Shown: piece after piece, positions 33,635-44,908 of the stretch
Numbering within the stretch: position 1 is the stretch's first letter
Layout of the letters: each line of letters starts with the position of its first letter
Assembly: GCA_029255685.2 (NCBI GenBank)
Contig: CM055312.2
Location: 53,788,202 to 53,852,201 of the forward strand
Direction: 5' to 3'
Origin: Silene conica
Lineage: Eukaryota; Streptophyta; Magnoliopsida; Caryophyllales; Caryophyllaceae
DNA: 64,000 bases
The notes under the pieces: generated by a model
Databases searched by the model: none
What the model was told of the DNA's origin: nothing
What the model saw: the letters and a program-made list of their open reading frames with translations, nothing else
Made by a program: the position numbers and the translations under genes

Positions 33635-35310
33635 TTGAGTGCCCCCGAACAAGAGAGAACCAATTTCTGTGAGGAAACCTTCATTTTCGAACCTTTTTTT
33701 CAACCAAGCATGCCTAACATCGCAAGCCACTCTGAGCCTACAGCCGCGTTTATTCCAAGAGGGTTTAGTATAGCCACCGATGAAGATGGCCAAACTTTTG
33801 ATTTCCCACCCTCTTACATAAACATGGTGGAAAGAAACCAATATCGTGGGGCCGCGGGAGAGGACCCCAGAAAGCACATGGAGCGATTTGCTGACTATTG
33901 CTCCTCAATTCCAGCAAAAGGAGGGGTAACCCAAAACAAGATCAAAGAAGCCCTCTTTCCCTTTTCTTTAACCGACAACGCAAGGGAATGGTTGTCGGAT
34001 TTAGATAGGGATGCAACTGGGATAACTGACTGGACGTCCCTAGCCCTAGCTTTTTACAAGAAGTACTTTCCACCACAACGTACAAACGCCTTACGCACAC
34101 AAATAACCAACTTTAAACAGAAACCCTCTGAAAACTTGACTGAAGCTTGGGAGAGGTTTAAAGGTTATGTGAGGTCGGTCCCCCACCATGGTTTCGAGCC
34201 ATGGTTTATTTGTAACCGGTTTTACAATGGACTATACGATGATCATAGGGCCATTTTAGATTCGACTGCAAATGGGCGATTCCAGCGTGAGGTGGACGAT
34301 GATAAGGGCTGGAGTTTAATTGAGGAGATGGCCACCCATACGTCTGAGTATGGCAACCCAGAAGTGGGACAAGAACGGTTGCCAATATTGAGACTGAGGG
34401 TCTAGAGGCAATGTTTGATAAGCTGTTTGCAAAGATTGAAAAGTTGGAGAATGGAGGTTTTGGGAACCGGCAAACGGTTCATGTCCTACAAAAAGAGGAA
34501 ATGGTACTTTGTGAAAGGTGTGGCGAGCAAGGCCACGGTGCGGTTGAATGCTTCGCTGAACGGGAGCAAGTGTTTTCGTTTCAACAATACAAACAAGGGG
34601 GATACAATCACGGGTATGTCCACCCGAATTTACGGTGGACAAGCCAAAATGTTCTCAACCCGTCTCCCCCACAACAACAACAACAACCGTATATTCCACC
34701 GCACAAGCAACAGTTCTCGAGGGCCCCACAGTTTCCGAACCCTCAACAAGGTAGTTCCTCGAGTGGAGGGGTGTCCGAGGTAGGAGAGTTAAAGAGCATG
34801 ATACAATCTTTGGCCACGCAAATGGCTAAATCTGACCACGCGACAAACTCAACGATAAAGATGTTAGAGTCGCAAATTGCCCAACTCGCCACCAATCAAT
34901 CATCGAGACAACCGCGCCACCTCCCCTCTCAGTCGGAAAAGAGGAATGAGACGTTGAACATGGTGACCCTCAGATCAGGTAAAGTTTATTCTAATGATGA
35001 AGTTATTAATCGGACTGTTATTAATGTCGCAGGAAAAGAACAGAAAGAAGTTGTTAGAGCCGAGAAAGGTCTCGATCGAGAGGTTTCAGACTCTCGATCG
35101 AGAGGAAATGCAGAAAAAGAGCTCGATCGAGAGCCTCAGTCTCCTCGATCGAGCGATGTGTCAGAAGAAAGTGTTCGATCGAACACTGTTGAGAAAGAAA
35201 CCACTTGATCGAGAACGCTTGAAGGTCGATCGAGTGGATCTGCTGCTGAGAGTGCTCGATCGAGGGATCTAGAGCAAGAAAACTCTCGATCGAGTGAACC
35301 AAACAAAAGA
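33635..35310 (+). pseudogene. G2 gag (Athila-like), frameshifted
   Basis: The first 256 codons hold the retrotransposon gag domain: EDPRKHMERFADYCSS, ALFPFSLTDNAREWL, FYKKYFPPQRTNALR, LTEAWERFKGYVRSVPHHG, as in Athila capsid proteins. A one-base shift near 34380 moves the rest to another frame, which has a coiled-coil-like start, a CCHC zinc knuckle (CERCGEQGHGAVEC), a Gln/Pro-rich stretch, MLESQIAQLAT and ETLNMVTLRSG. A Lys/Glu/Arg-rich spacer follows in which CTCGATCGAG palindromes are translated as LDRE/SRSR. A TGA at 35206-35208 arises where one palindrome has changed from CTCGATCGAG to CTTGATCGAG. Gag binds element RNA and forms the particle. Confidence 0.85.
35070..35302. repeat. CTCGATCGAG palindromes in G2 coding sequence
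   Basis: About nine exact or one-off copies (near 35071, 35093, 35121, 35145, 35175 variant, 35205 variant, 35226, 35258, 35284), spaced roughly 20-35 bp, inside the gag-protease spacer. Confidence 0.85.
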
Positions 35311-36405
35311 ATGATGAACAATATGTTGATCCGAGATACGCACAGACCAGATTCAGATGTGCAGGTCCCACTTCCGGGACGTTTGATGAAAAAGAAGAAA
35401 ACCGAACCAGAATTCCAAAGATTCGGCCAACTGATCAAAGGCCTCAACGTCCATATTCCATTCTTGGACTTAGTGAGAAAGGTATCGTCTTATTTGAAAT
35501 TTATGAACGACATTCTTATGCGTAGGCGTACCGTTAGTGAAATTGAGGCCGTAGCTTTTACGGAAGGGTCTTCAGGCCATTTGCAATACCGGACCCCACT
35601 CAAACTATCCGACCCGGGAAGTTTTTCCATACCTTGCTATATAGGACTCCACTATATTGATTGAGCACTATGCGACTTAGGCGCTAGTATTAGCGTTATG
35701 CTATGGTCCCTAGCAAGGAGGTTGGGTCTTAACCGATTTCATTATACGAGTATGTCTATGCAAATGGCTGACAGGTCAATGGCTAAGCCTATGGGGATTT
35801 CGGTGGATATACCAGCTAAGGTGGGACGTTTTTATATACCGGTTGACTTTGTCGTTCTCGACATTCTGTAAGACTCATACACACCCATCATACTTGGCCG
35901 ACCCTTCTTGCATACTGCCCAAGCAATCATTGATGTTGGGTTGCGCACTTTGACCTTCCGAGTCGGGGGAGAGGAATTAGTTTTCGCTAAACCTGCGACC
36001 CACAAGGGCCCAATGCGCATTTTAGAATGCAATGTCTTACAAGTCGTTGACTCTGACTCTAGCCCTATGAAAGTGACACCGTCGAAAGGCTCTATGATCA
36101 TAGATGAACCTCCGCATGTCATCATCCCCCCAACCCCACTAACACCGTTGCCTCGTAAAGAGAGCAAAAGAGGGGCATGTATTTCTGTTATCAGATGCAC
36201 CGGGCCAGGATGGGGAAACTTTGCGATGGACCCACCTACGGGAAATTCAAAGACCATGGCGGAGCTTTTTAAGGAGTACAAAGACGAGAGGAAGTCGGAA
36301 GATGAATCACGAGCATCGAGAAGGAAGGTGAGGAACAATGATGGCGAAGCAAGTACATCGCAGCCGCGGCCGCAGAATGGCCAATCTGAATCTATGGAGG
36401 AATAG
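35311..36405 (+). pseudogene. G2 aspartic protease and C-terminal extension, two stops
   Basis: Frame with VPLPGRLMKKKK, then ALCDLGASISVM (retropepsin active-site Asp-Leu-Gly-Ala), VDFVVLDI, IILGRPFLHTAQAIIDV and LTFRVGGEELVFA. Stops at 35662-35664 (just before the active site) and about 35870 (TAA where G1 has GAA) interrupt it. The extension to 36405 is charged (FKEYKDERKSEDESRASRRK) with no known domain. In a full Athila the reverse transcriptase would follow; here the frame ends and non-coding sequence begins. Confidence 0.85.
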
Positions 36406-37400
36406 CTGGGCTTGCAACCCCGTGCAAAGTTGTAAATAAACTAGTTTTTCGTGGATTTTTAGTTTTTTAAAACTTGTAGTTTTTAATTCGTTAGGACATC
36501 CGTAGCTAGACAATCGTAGTTTGGACAGTTAGAGTGACTCGGACAAATATTTTTTGGTGGTTTTGGGATATTGTATTATGCTTATTGCAGGTACGACTGA
36601 GTCGCGACAATCAGAATCAAATCAAGGTGCGGTCGGATGAAAAGCACTTGACCGAGAGGATAAATCCTCTCGATCGAGCAAATTTAGGGTTGATGAATTC
36701 GGTCGAGAAGATTTCTTCTCGATCGAGGAAACGATTTGGTTGATCGAAAAGGCGGGAGTCCAAAAGTCAGGAAGTCCTCGATCGAGGATTTTAAAAGGTC
36801 GATCAAGAGATCTTTTCTCTCGATCGAGGGGCCAGAAGTTCAAAAGTCACGGACTCACCGATCGAGCTGCTACTGTTCTCGATCGACCCCTCCAGGTATC
36901 AAAAAGTGCTCGATCGAGAGGAATTTTCTCTCGATCGAGCAACTCTTTCGGTCTATATAAGGTCAAAGTCCTCGATTTTCTGCTCATTTCCTTCGACCGA
37001 GTTCTGAGTTCTTCCCTCTTTTTTGAGCTTTTTCAAATCTACTTGCAATTTAAGCTTTGTTTTGCCCAAATAACAACTACATTATAATACCCAACTTTTT
37101 TACATATCAATTTCGACAAAAGCCCTATCAAAAAACTCGATTTCAAGCCCCAATTCGAAATTTTTCGATTCTAGGGTTTCGGTTGATTTTTCGAAATTTG
37201 TGCTTTTTGTTCCAATTCTTTGCAATACGTGGGTATTCTCGACATCAAGTAAGTATTCCTAGCTCTCCTTTGCTTAATTAAACACCCAATTCCCTTAGTT
37301 TTTCGAATTTTAGGGTGTATGCTAGTCGAGCTTCGAATCGTGTTCTGTACGTGTTTAATCTTTGTTTAATTTCGTTTTTACTTGATGTTTAATGTAGTAA
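36406..37400 (+). other. G2 spacer with CTCGATCGAG palindromes
   Basis: No gene. Between about 36658 and 36945 at least ten exact or near CTCGATCGAG copies lie in direct succession. The segment 36950-37380 looks like leader DNA upstream of the next ORF (pyrimidine-rich, several TTTAATTTCG... runs). It occupies the place where reverse transcriptase and integrase would be expected. Confidence 0.7.
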
Positions 37401-38988
37401 TGGACCAAGTAACTCAATCCCCTGCTCCTGAACCTTCTGTCGAGACAATCGTCTCGAATGTCGTAACCGAGATAACAGAGCAACACTCTGTTGCTGCTGT
37501 CACGCAGTCTGGGCAGCCTCCTGTGCCTGTCACTGTCACTGAGGCTGCGACGGTGTCTTCTGACATCGTCATTCCTGGGGGAGGGTTGACCGTGAGTCCA
37601 CCGGCCATTGAGGGTACTGTTGCTTCTCAAGCAACTCCTGGTGCCCTTGTTACAGTAGAGGACGTCGAGACGGAGTCCGAGAGTGACTCCGGGGAGTAGA
37701 CCGAGTCTGATGAGGATGCTGGACAGCCGCGTCCTCCTTTCTCTTTATTAGCTGCGGGTACCACTCCTAGGTACTCGAAGCTCCCTAGGATTCCTTGGCC
37801 ATCACCACCACCACTTCTCGACCTCCTATGGTCGCTTCTTCGAGCTCCACCGCAATATCTACTGAGCTCACCATAGCACCTGGGGCCACTACTACCGAGC
37901 CCCATGTTACTGAGGCTACTGCTACGCCTCCTTCTGCTGCGGCCACTTCATCGAGGGTCGTATTCACGTCTTCACGAGGGACAGACCTCGCCCCTTTGCC
38001 TAAGAGGCCTGAGGTACGTTTTATTTCTGTTGACCACCGTTCTAGGTTGTCTACGCTTTTTGTCTGTACCCCTCACCCCGACCCGTTTCCTCTCGCGCCC
38101 TGACCTCGAGACTCTAGGTATCTATGAGGATGTTTGCCACTTGCTGAACGGGACGGGGATGTCTGGTTTGATTAGGATGGAGGAGCTCATGCTAGATAGA
38201 CCTACCTACGAGTTCTTTAGCTCCTTCACCTTTGACCCCGAGAGCTTTAGGGAGGACCGCACTCTCCCTTGTATTCATTTCCGACTCATGAATGAGTCGT
38301 TTGACTGGACCTTGGGGCAGTTTGGGGAGGCGTTAGGCCTCGTTAGTGATGGACCCATCGAGCCTCCTCGAAGGCTCGTACCTCAGTTGTGGGCTGCCCT
38401 CTCTCACACTCCACTCTCTTCACGGAAGGGAGCCCACGTCCACACACCAGCCCCTCGTTACTTTCTTCGATTGTTGGGCGAGACTATCTTTGGGCGACCT
38501 GAGCCCTAAAACATCACCAACACTGAGCTTGCCATCTTGGCCGGGTACGTGAACATCGATTCGCGTACCCCTTTTGTTCTTAACATTTCATTTCAAGTTG
38601 CTCAGTATTGGAGTGGTACTGGGAGGAGGGTCACGAGCGCTATTGTCTGTGGCGGATTGGTCACTAGGATCCTCCGCCACATTCGCCCTACTTACATCGA
38701 GAGGGTTGGCTTAGTGGCGGAGATTGGGTGCCTAGATATAGAGGCCATACGAGTCTTTCACTTGCTAGATGGGATGACGTGGAATATTTGTGGCTACCCT
38801 TCAGTGACCATACCTTGCGCCACACTTCCTCGTCTTTTACCGCTCTCCACTGCTGAGGGAGCGAGACCACCACCCACCACTTATCATCTCACATTCACCA
38901 CCGCACCCCCTCTTCTTCTGGCAAGAAGAGGAAGCGCGAGATTGGGCAGTCTTCCCAGTCTCCGACCCAGACTCCACCACCTAGGGTT

Positions 38989-39062
38989 GCACATACACCC
39001 ACGTTTACGCCCACGTCCACGCCCACGTCCACGCCCGCGTCCGCGTCCGCGTCCGCGTCCAC
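38989..39062. repeat. GC-rich hexamer repeat in the ATHILA-type ORF
   Basis: Run of CCCACG/TCCACG/TCCGCG hexamers; translated as alternating Arg-Pro in one frame. Confidence 0.85.
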
Positions 39063-39357
39063 GTTCACCTTAATGCCCACTCCATCCATCACTCGTACAC
39101 CTACCACCCTCACCACTCACTCACCTTTACCTTCACCTACTCCTACCCCTACCCCTGCTTCCTCTGGGATGGTTTATCTTCCCAACTTTGTTTTACCTCC
39201 TCCCCTTGAGGTGCCTGCGGTCTCCGACCAAGGGCGTCGTGATCCTGTGCTTGATGGCATTTGCAGGTACTTCACCGAGATGCGACGGGATCAGGCCTTG
39301 GCCTGGTTCCCTATCTATGAGGACTACATCCGCACAACACGCCCCTTCCAGCGGGAT

Positions 39358-39877
39358 TAGGGCTGTAAATGATCAGAGTCGGCTCGTAGAGCTCTCGGAA
39401 TCAGCTCGGTCAAAGCTCGGCTCGAAATCGGTCAAAAATAATTCCGAGCCGATTTCGAGTCCGGGTAGACCAAATCCATGCCGATTCCGAGCTTAGTAGA
39501 GCTCGAAATCGGAAGTTCGGTTAGGCTCGTTTTATCTATTATTTTTAGTTATTTTGGCATTTTCTAATTTTTATTATTCCTAATAAAATGTCATTTTAAC
39601 ATTTATAATCATATGTTCCTTATATATGATAAGTATTTTATATTTGCATTTGTATTAAAATATATTTATTTTTATTTTGACTTACAAGTGTAAGAAAGTA
39701 AAGAAAAAAATTATTTAACCGAGCTCGAGTTGAGCTCGAGCCTAATCTGAGCTGATTCAGAGCTTTGATTTTTTAAGCTCGGATAATTCCGAGCCGATTC
39801 CGAGCTCAAGCTCAAACTTCTGAGCCGATTCCAAGCCCACCCGTGCTCGAACTCAAATCGGCTCGGTTACACCCCTA
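39358..39877. mobile_element. Small hAT-type element (MITE) in G2
   Basis: 520 bp. Left end TAGGGCTGTAAATGA, right end GGTTACACCCCTA (reverse: TAGGGGTGTAACC), so the inverted termini share TAGGG(C/G)TGTAA. The 8-bp target duplication AGCGGGAT is exact (39350-39357 and 39878-39885), the size made by hAT transposases. The body is full of GAGCTCG, CGAGCCGA and GCTCGAAATCGG words in both orientations, so it can fold back. No ORF. Confidence 0.85.
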
Positions 39878-40076
39878 AGCGGGATGGGTGCATCCTTCTT
39901 TCTACCGATACCCAGATGGTGGGTACCATCACTCTCCTTCATCTGATGAGGAGAGGGAGGAGACACCGGTAGCTAGAGAGGTGCGCTTACGTGCCGAGGC
40001 TGCAGCGAGACGTGCTACGAGAGAGGAGGAGCAGAATCCCACGTTTCGGGAGGAGAAGGCTTCTCGTGATGCTTAG

Positions 40077-41845
40077 GGCTTCCCTAGTTTTGGTACTGGT
40101 TTGGGGAAGCCGGTTTTGTGAGTACCACCGTTCTTTCATCTTTTCTTTTGTTTTTCTTTTTGTTTTTAGGAACATGAATTAGGTTGATATCCCTTTCCCC
40201 TTGCTTGCTGGTTTTGATGTACTGTGAAGACAACGAGGGCGTTGTCTGTTTTGGTTTGGGAAGGGTATGCATCCTTTTGCGTCTGCATTTACATTTCGTT
40301 TTGCATTCACATTTATTGCTTTATGTAACTTTCAGAAAATTTTCAAAATTTCAATAAATATCACGATTCTTTTTGCATTTAGTCGAGTCGGATTGGAGAT
40401 TTGATGATGACAAAGCTGTTTATAGTCAATTTGATGTCATGTTATGCCAATTTTCAACCCTTGCCTTGCGAAGTTTTAAGCGTCATCCCGAATTTTGTCA
40501 TGGACTTCATGTTAGATCACTAGACCTGACTCATAGTTTTGGCAACCTACTACACATTCTGAGCTTTAGAGCCTTTAAACTGGTGACATCTATGATCGGT
40601 TACATTAGGATTGTGAGTAGTACTCCCTGCATTTCATGTTTTTCATGTGTACGAGTCTTGGTTTCTTATTGCCTACACGTACCGCTTTGTGGTTGGTATT
40701 ACACGTAGGAGAACTACTGCATCACCCCCTTCTCGTTTTGCCCATTTAGCTCAACGTTAGCCAAAAATTGCCTTTTGTCCTTTTAACTACATCCTATATA
40801 TTGCCTACCTTATGCTGAGCTAGGAGTAGTGAAGGATTTGTGCCATTTTATCAATTTTTGGCCTGTTTTCATTGTTGTTGGAGTGTTTACGTAGGAAAGG
40901 GCAATTATCAGCCGAATTTTACTCGATCAAGGGCCCTTTATACTCGATCGAGTGGTTTTTCTGGTTAAGTTGATCGTTCGATAGCTTTCAAAAAGAAAAG
41001 TGCTCGATCGAAGCTTTTTATACTTAATCGAGAAACCTGGGAAAGAAAAGCAGTCGATCGACCACCCATTTTGGTCGATCGAGAAGAGGTTACCACTGTT
41101 AAACAACCGAGGGTTTCATCAAAAAAAAAAGAGAAAAAAAAAACAATAAAAACAAATTCAAAGGAAGAAAGAAAAAAAAATTGATGAAAAAGAAAAATAC
41201 GAAAATTTAGTATCTGGTTGACAGTTGGTATGATTTTGGGTAGTATTTTGTTTGCCTAGCAAAGGCAATGCGCTATATGTATAGTCGGAAGAATTGGGAA
41301 TGTACTTTCATGAGATTTGGAGGTTCTAGCTCAGCTTAAACCCCCATTTATCCATACTTGTTTTACCCCTTTTTATCCCACTTAGCCTCACTATCCCAAA
41401 ACTTGCAATAGTTCGGCGTGTAATGGACATCGTTGGTGGTTGTGCGTGTGTACGGTGCTTGAAACCTTTATTCATGCTAGTCTAGCATTCATGTTTTGTC
41501 GGTCGTAGTTTAGGCAAGAGTCTATACTTCTTTATTCTTCTCTTCTCTTCACATATATTTTACCATTTAATTGATTGAGAGAAGAGTGATTCCGGGAGAG
41601 TCTGAAATTTTATGAGTCTAGCAAGGTTGAAAGTCTACATGTGTTTTCCATGATATGTACAAATTCGTTCGCTTATTTCCAATCTTGGCATCGGTTGATT
41701 TTTGGGCATAGTATGTACTTGGCATTGACTATTTTGGTAGCTTTGAGTCTTTTCTCCATCCATTAGGTCCGTAGTTTTTCTTTAGTTTGCTTTAGTTTGC
41801 ATTAGGTTTGCTTGAGCACAAGCAAAGGTTCGGTTTGGGGAAGTT
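40077..41845 (+). other. G2 non-coding 3' internal region
   Basis: No credible gene. Same layout as the 3' regions of G1 and G3: 'GTTTTGGTTTGGG' segments near 40248, a 'GAGTAGTACTCCC' word near 40615 (also near 5145 and 29475), a pair-rich motif block (CTCGATCGAG type, about 40918-41088), an A-rich tract (about 41115-41200), and a purine-rich GGTTCGGTTTGGGGAAGTT polypurine tract ending at 41845. Confidence 0.75.
40918..41088. repeat. CTCGATCGAG-type motifs in the G2 3' region
   Basis: Full or degenerate copies near 40922, 40942, 41001, 41028, 41052 and 41075; an A-rich tract follows directly. Confidence 0.75.
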
Positions 41846-43583
41846 TGATGTGTGCATTTTGTATAGACTTTTTAGTCTTGTTTTAGCACACATTCTCATA
41901 ATAATTGGTGATTTTATATCATTTTATACCCCGTATGTGCTACTTTGTGTTCGTGTTGCTATTTTGCAGATAGTGACCGAATAGTAGCGGAAACCGAGCT
42001 TTTTCTGCCTTAAAGCACCGTTTTTCAATAGTCGATGGAAGAACCGCGGTTGTTCGTATGTCAATCGAGAATTTTGAAGTGAAGAACCAACGTCTGTGCT
42101 CGATCGAAGGATCCAGATGAAGTAAAGTCCTCGATCGAGCTGTCCTGTGCTCGATCGAGAGGTATCCAAGAAGGAAGCACTCGGTCGAAAGCCAAAGTGG
42201 TCGATCGATTAGTTCCAAAGAAGAGGAGTCGATCGAGTAACCTTATGTCATTCGATTGACCGTTTTGTGAAGGCCAAAAGGCTCGATCGAGAGAAATTTT
42301 CCCTCGATCGAGAGCTTGGAGACCCTTCGTGTTCACTTAGTTATTACTGCAGTTTAATTTTCTCTGCTATTTAAAGAAGCTCGTTTGAGGGCATTAGGTA
42401 TCAAGTTTGCAGACCCTAATTTTACTCTCAGAAACTCTTTTACTCTAAGTTACTTTTCTGAACTTTGTAGCCGTCTCAATATTAGCAATTTACGGGTTCT
42501 TCGTTCTTTCGTTCCAAGAATTCCAATCTTCTGTTCTTGCTTTTGTTACTGTAATTTTCTATTCTCTTATCTTTATTTTTCTAATCTTATTTCAGTTTCT
42601 ATTCACTGTTTCCGTTTTATCATTTCCGATCAGTTTCGCGCAATTTACTCTGTTTTTCGTTGTTTATGTTCTTCGTTATTACTCGTCCTTTTCCGCCCCT
42701 GATTTCACTTTATGTTCTCGTTCATTTCCCCTTGTTAGTTCTTATTTCTAGTTTTAATCTAGTCGTTCTAATCCCTTTTTTTAATTCGTATCGTTTCGTA
42801 TGCTAGTTTGTTATTTTTATATCCGTCTTAAGATTACCAAATTCGCATCCCTTTCCCTTGCTTCTCGTTAATTTCGAATCCCTTGCCTACTGTTTATAAT
42901 CTGTTTTTTACTTATCACTTTGTCATGTCGTATGCTAGAATTCTCATTATCGTCATAATGTTTGTCGACCCCGTCATGAGTAGCTAAATCTTTAATATGT
43001 TGGGATGAGGGAGTTGTGTTGAATGTATGATATGTAGTTGTCGGGTTAGGGTGGGAGTAATCGTTAAACAATTTAATTCATGTTCGGTTTAGTGAGTGCA
43101 CGCATGAGACCTTACATCTAATTAATTCCCAACCTAGACCGTAAGGTTGGAAGGGTAAGACTTGTTTATTGATTTTAAATAGTTTTTGTGAGAGCGGAAG
43201 TTAAGCAAAAACGACCTTAGGGCGACTTAAGACCGGAAGGTATAGTCGGGTTTGAGACTTGACCGTAATAACCCAGCCTTTCCCACCAATAATTGGCCTA
43301 TCCCAATTGCGACAATCATACGTAAGACACAATGACCCGAGTTCCCAACATATTCCCTTTCCTTGATTTTTATCTCAAATTGTGTATTTTCCGTGTTTTT
43401 ATTCCTTGCTTATCCCTATATCGTAGTTTAGTTATCACAATTTAATACCCCCATTTCTGTGACCATAGGTAAAAACTGTTAGTTGAACAAGTTCGCTTCC
43501 CTGAGGAGATCGACCCTATTTACCGCTAGCTTCTGTTAGTAGTACCTAGGCTTTTATTTTTGGTGTATGAACGACACGCATCA
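41846..43583 (+). repeat. 3' LTR of G2
   Basis: 1,738 bp, TGATGTGTGC ... GACACGCATCA, followed by the GGGGC duplication. It contains the uninterrupted target of G3 (CGGGTTCTTCGTTC, about 42492-42505) and palindromes at 42097-42315. Confidence 0.93.
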
Positions 43584-43588
43584 GGGGC

Positions 43589-44908
43589 TGCGAGGCTTAT
43601 GTCAAGTGGAGACACGAGGATAAGCTCGGCCCGCGATCGGTCAAGACATACTTTATTGGTTATCCAAAAGTAATGTTTGTTCATTACTTCTATTCGTCTA
43701 CCGAACACCGCGTTTTTGTTGTGGCTAGTGCGAAGTTCTTAGAGAAAGAGTTTCTCGAGAATAAGACAAGTAATAGAACCTTCGATCTGTCGGAGGTTCA
43801 AGAACCAACTACAGAGCAACCAATGGAGGAAATCGTTCCTTCATCTTATGTTGTAGTCAGTATTCCTGAGGAACCCACAAGGTCGGGTAGACACTCCATT
43901 CCTCCAGATAGATACATCGGTATGATCGAGGAACTTGACGGAGTTGACGTTTTTTCTCTTAGAGAGTAACGAACCTGTAACCTATAAAGGTGCCATAACC
44001 TATTCCGACTCAAAGTTATGGCTTACTGCCATGCAATCCGAAATGGACTCCATGTACGAGAATGACGTATGGGAGTTGGTTGATTTGCCTGATAAGGTAC
44101 GACCTCTTCAGTGCAAATGGCTTTATAAGATAAAGCGCTCCATCGAGGGACAACTAGACACCTATAAGGCACGATTAGTGGCAAAAGGTTTCACTCAAGT
44201 GCAAGGGTTGCACTATGATGAGATTTTTGCACCCGTAGTCATGCTGCGTTCCATTCGAATTATCTTAGCGATTGCTGCATTTCATGACTACGAAATATGG
44301 CAATTGAATGTGAAAACCGCCTTCTTAAACGGTTATTTGGAGGAGGACTTGTACATGGTACAACCCGAAGGTTTCACAGATCCTAAAAATCCTAAGAAAG
44401 TGTGCAAGTTTAAGTGTTCCATTTATAGACTTAAGCAAGCATCTAGAAGTTGGAATCATCGTTTCGACCAAGTGATAAAAAAGAATGGTTTTATTCTATC
44501 AGTCGAAGAACCATGCTTATATATCAAGTCGAGTGGGAGCAAGATCGTCTTTCTGCTGTTGTATGTCGACGATATACTCTTGATCGGAAATGACATCTCT
44601 CTCTTATCTTCGGTTAAAGTATGGTTAGAGAACCATTTCCAGATGAAAGATCTGGGTGAGGCACAATGTATATTGGGGATCCGTATCTATAGAGATATAT
44701 CATGACGGATGTTATCACTGAGTCAAGAGTCTTATATAGATAAGATTCTTGACAGATTCAGCATGACCAACTCCAAAAAAGGGTTACTTTCGATGATCTC
44801 GGGGGTGCATTTGAGTAAGACTTAGGCACCTAAGACGCCGGAAGAGGTCTAGCGCATGAGTCGCATTCCTTATGCGTCAGCTATAGGACCGATCATGTAT
44901 GCCATGAT
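43589..44908 (+). pseudogene. Copia element C0, integrase end and reverse transcriptase
   Basis: Continues C0 after G2, starting at the Cys codon of the split VWG-CEAYVKW segment. It contains PLQCKWLYKIKRSIEG, KARLVAKGFTQ, a KTAFLNGYLEE segment in which the usual catalytic-region QMDVKTAF reads QLNVKTAF (Asp changed to Asn), the SIYRLKQASRSWNHRF segment, and YVDDILLIGND. A frameshift lies near 43965 and stops at 44701-44703 and about 44823. It ends at ATGAT (44904-44908), the duplication made by C2. Confidence 0.88.

Larger units (their letters stand above)
37401..40076 (+). pseudogene. ATHILA-type ORF of G2, broken and interrupted by a hAT-type element
   Basis: ATG at 37401 opens a Thr/Val/Pro-rich, then acidic N-terminus (VETESESDSGE) stopped at 37697. 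In shifted frames the core follows: RPDLETLGIYEDVCHLL, LCIHFRLMN-like (PCIHFRLMNESFDWTLGQFGEALGL), RYFLRLLGETIFGRPEP, stop at 38507, then VAQYWSGTGRR and GGLVTRILRHI. This pattern (long-helical core with 'RLLGETIFGR' and 'GGLVT') resembles the ATHILA ORF family of plant gypsy elements, whose role is unknown. A Pro/Thr-rich tail includes a GC-rich CCCACGTCCACG repeat (38989-39062). A 520-bp insertion at 39358 splits the last exon-like part, which resumes at 39886 (HPSFYRYPDGG ... ) to the stop at 40074-40076. Confidence 0.65.
24829..43583 (+). mobile_element. Athila-like Ty3/gypsy element G2 (gag-pro plus ATHILA-type ORF), split by G3
   Basis: Complete at both ends: 5' LTR 24829-33414 (interrupted by G3), 3' LTR 41846-43583, target duplication GGGGC at 24824-24828 and 43584-43588. 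C0 coding sequence is exact across the rejoined site. The primer site at 33420-33437 matches tRNA-Asp with one mismatch, as in Athila. The internal region of 8.4 kb has gag-protease (33635-36405) and an ATHILA-type ORF (37401-40076) but no reverse transcriptase, RNase H or integrase, so it depended on a partner. The first 650 bp of the two LTRs differ at about 16 sites by eye. Confidence 0.92.

Noticed and set aside
35070..35302. CRISPR-like array of regularly spaced short repeats
   Set aside because: The repeat is a 10-bp palindrome with irregular spacing, in a plant gag gene, and recurs in LTRs; no cas genes and no bacterial features.
37382..39116. Minus-strand Gly/Val/Asp-rich frames opposite the ATHILA-type ORF
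   Set aside because: Shadows of a Thr/Pro/Ser-rich, GC-rich sense frame; the repeat-based 'DADADAD' run comes from the hexamer repeat.
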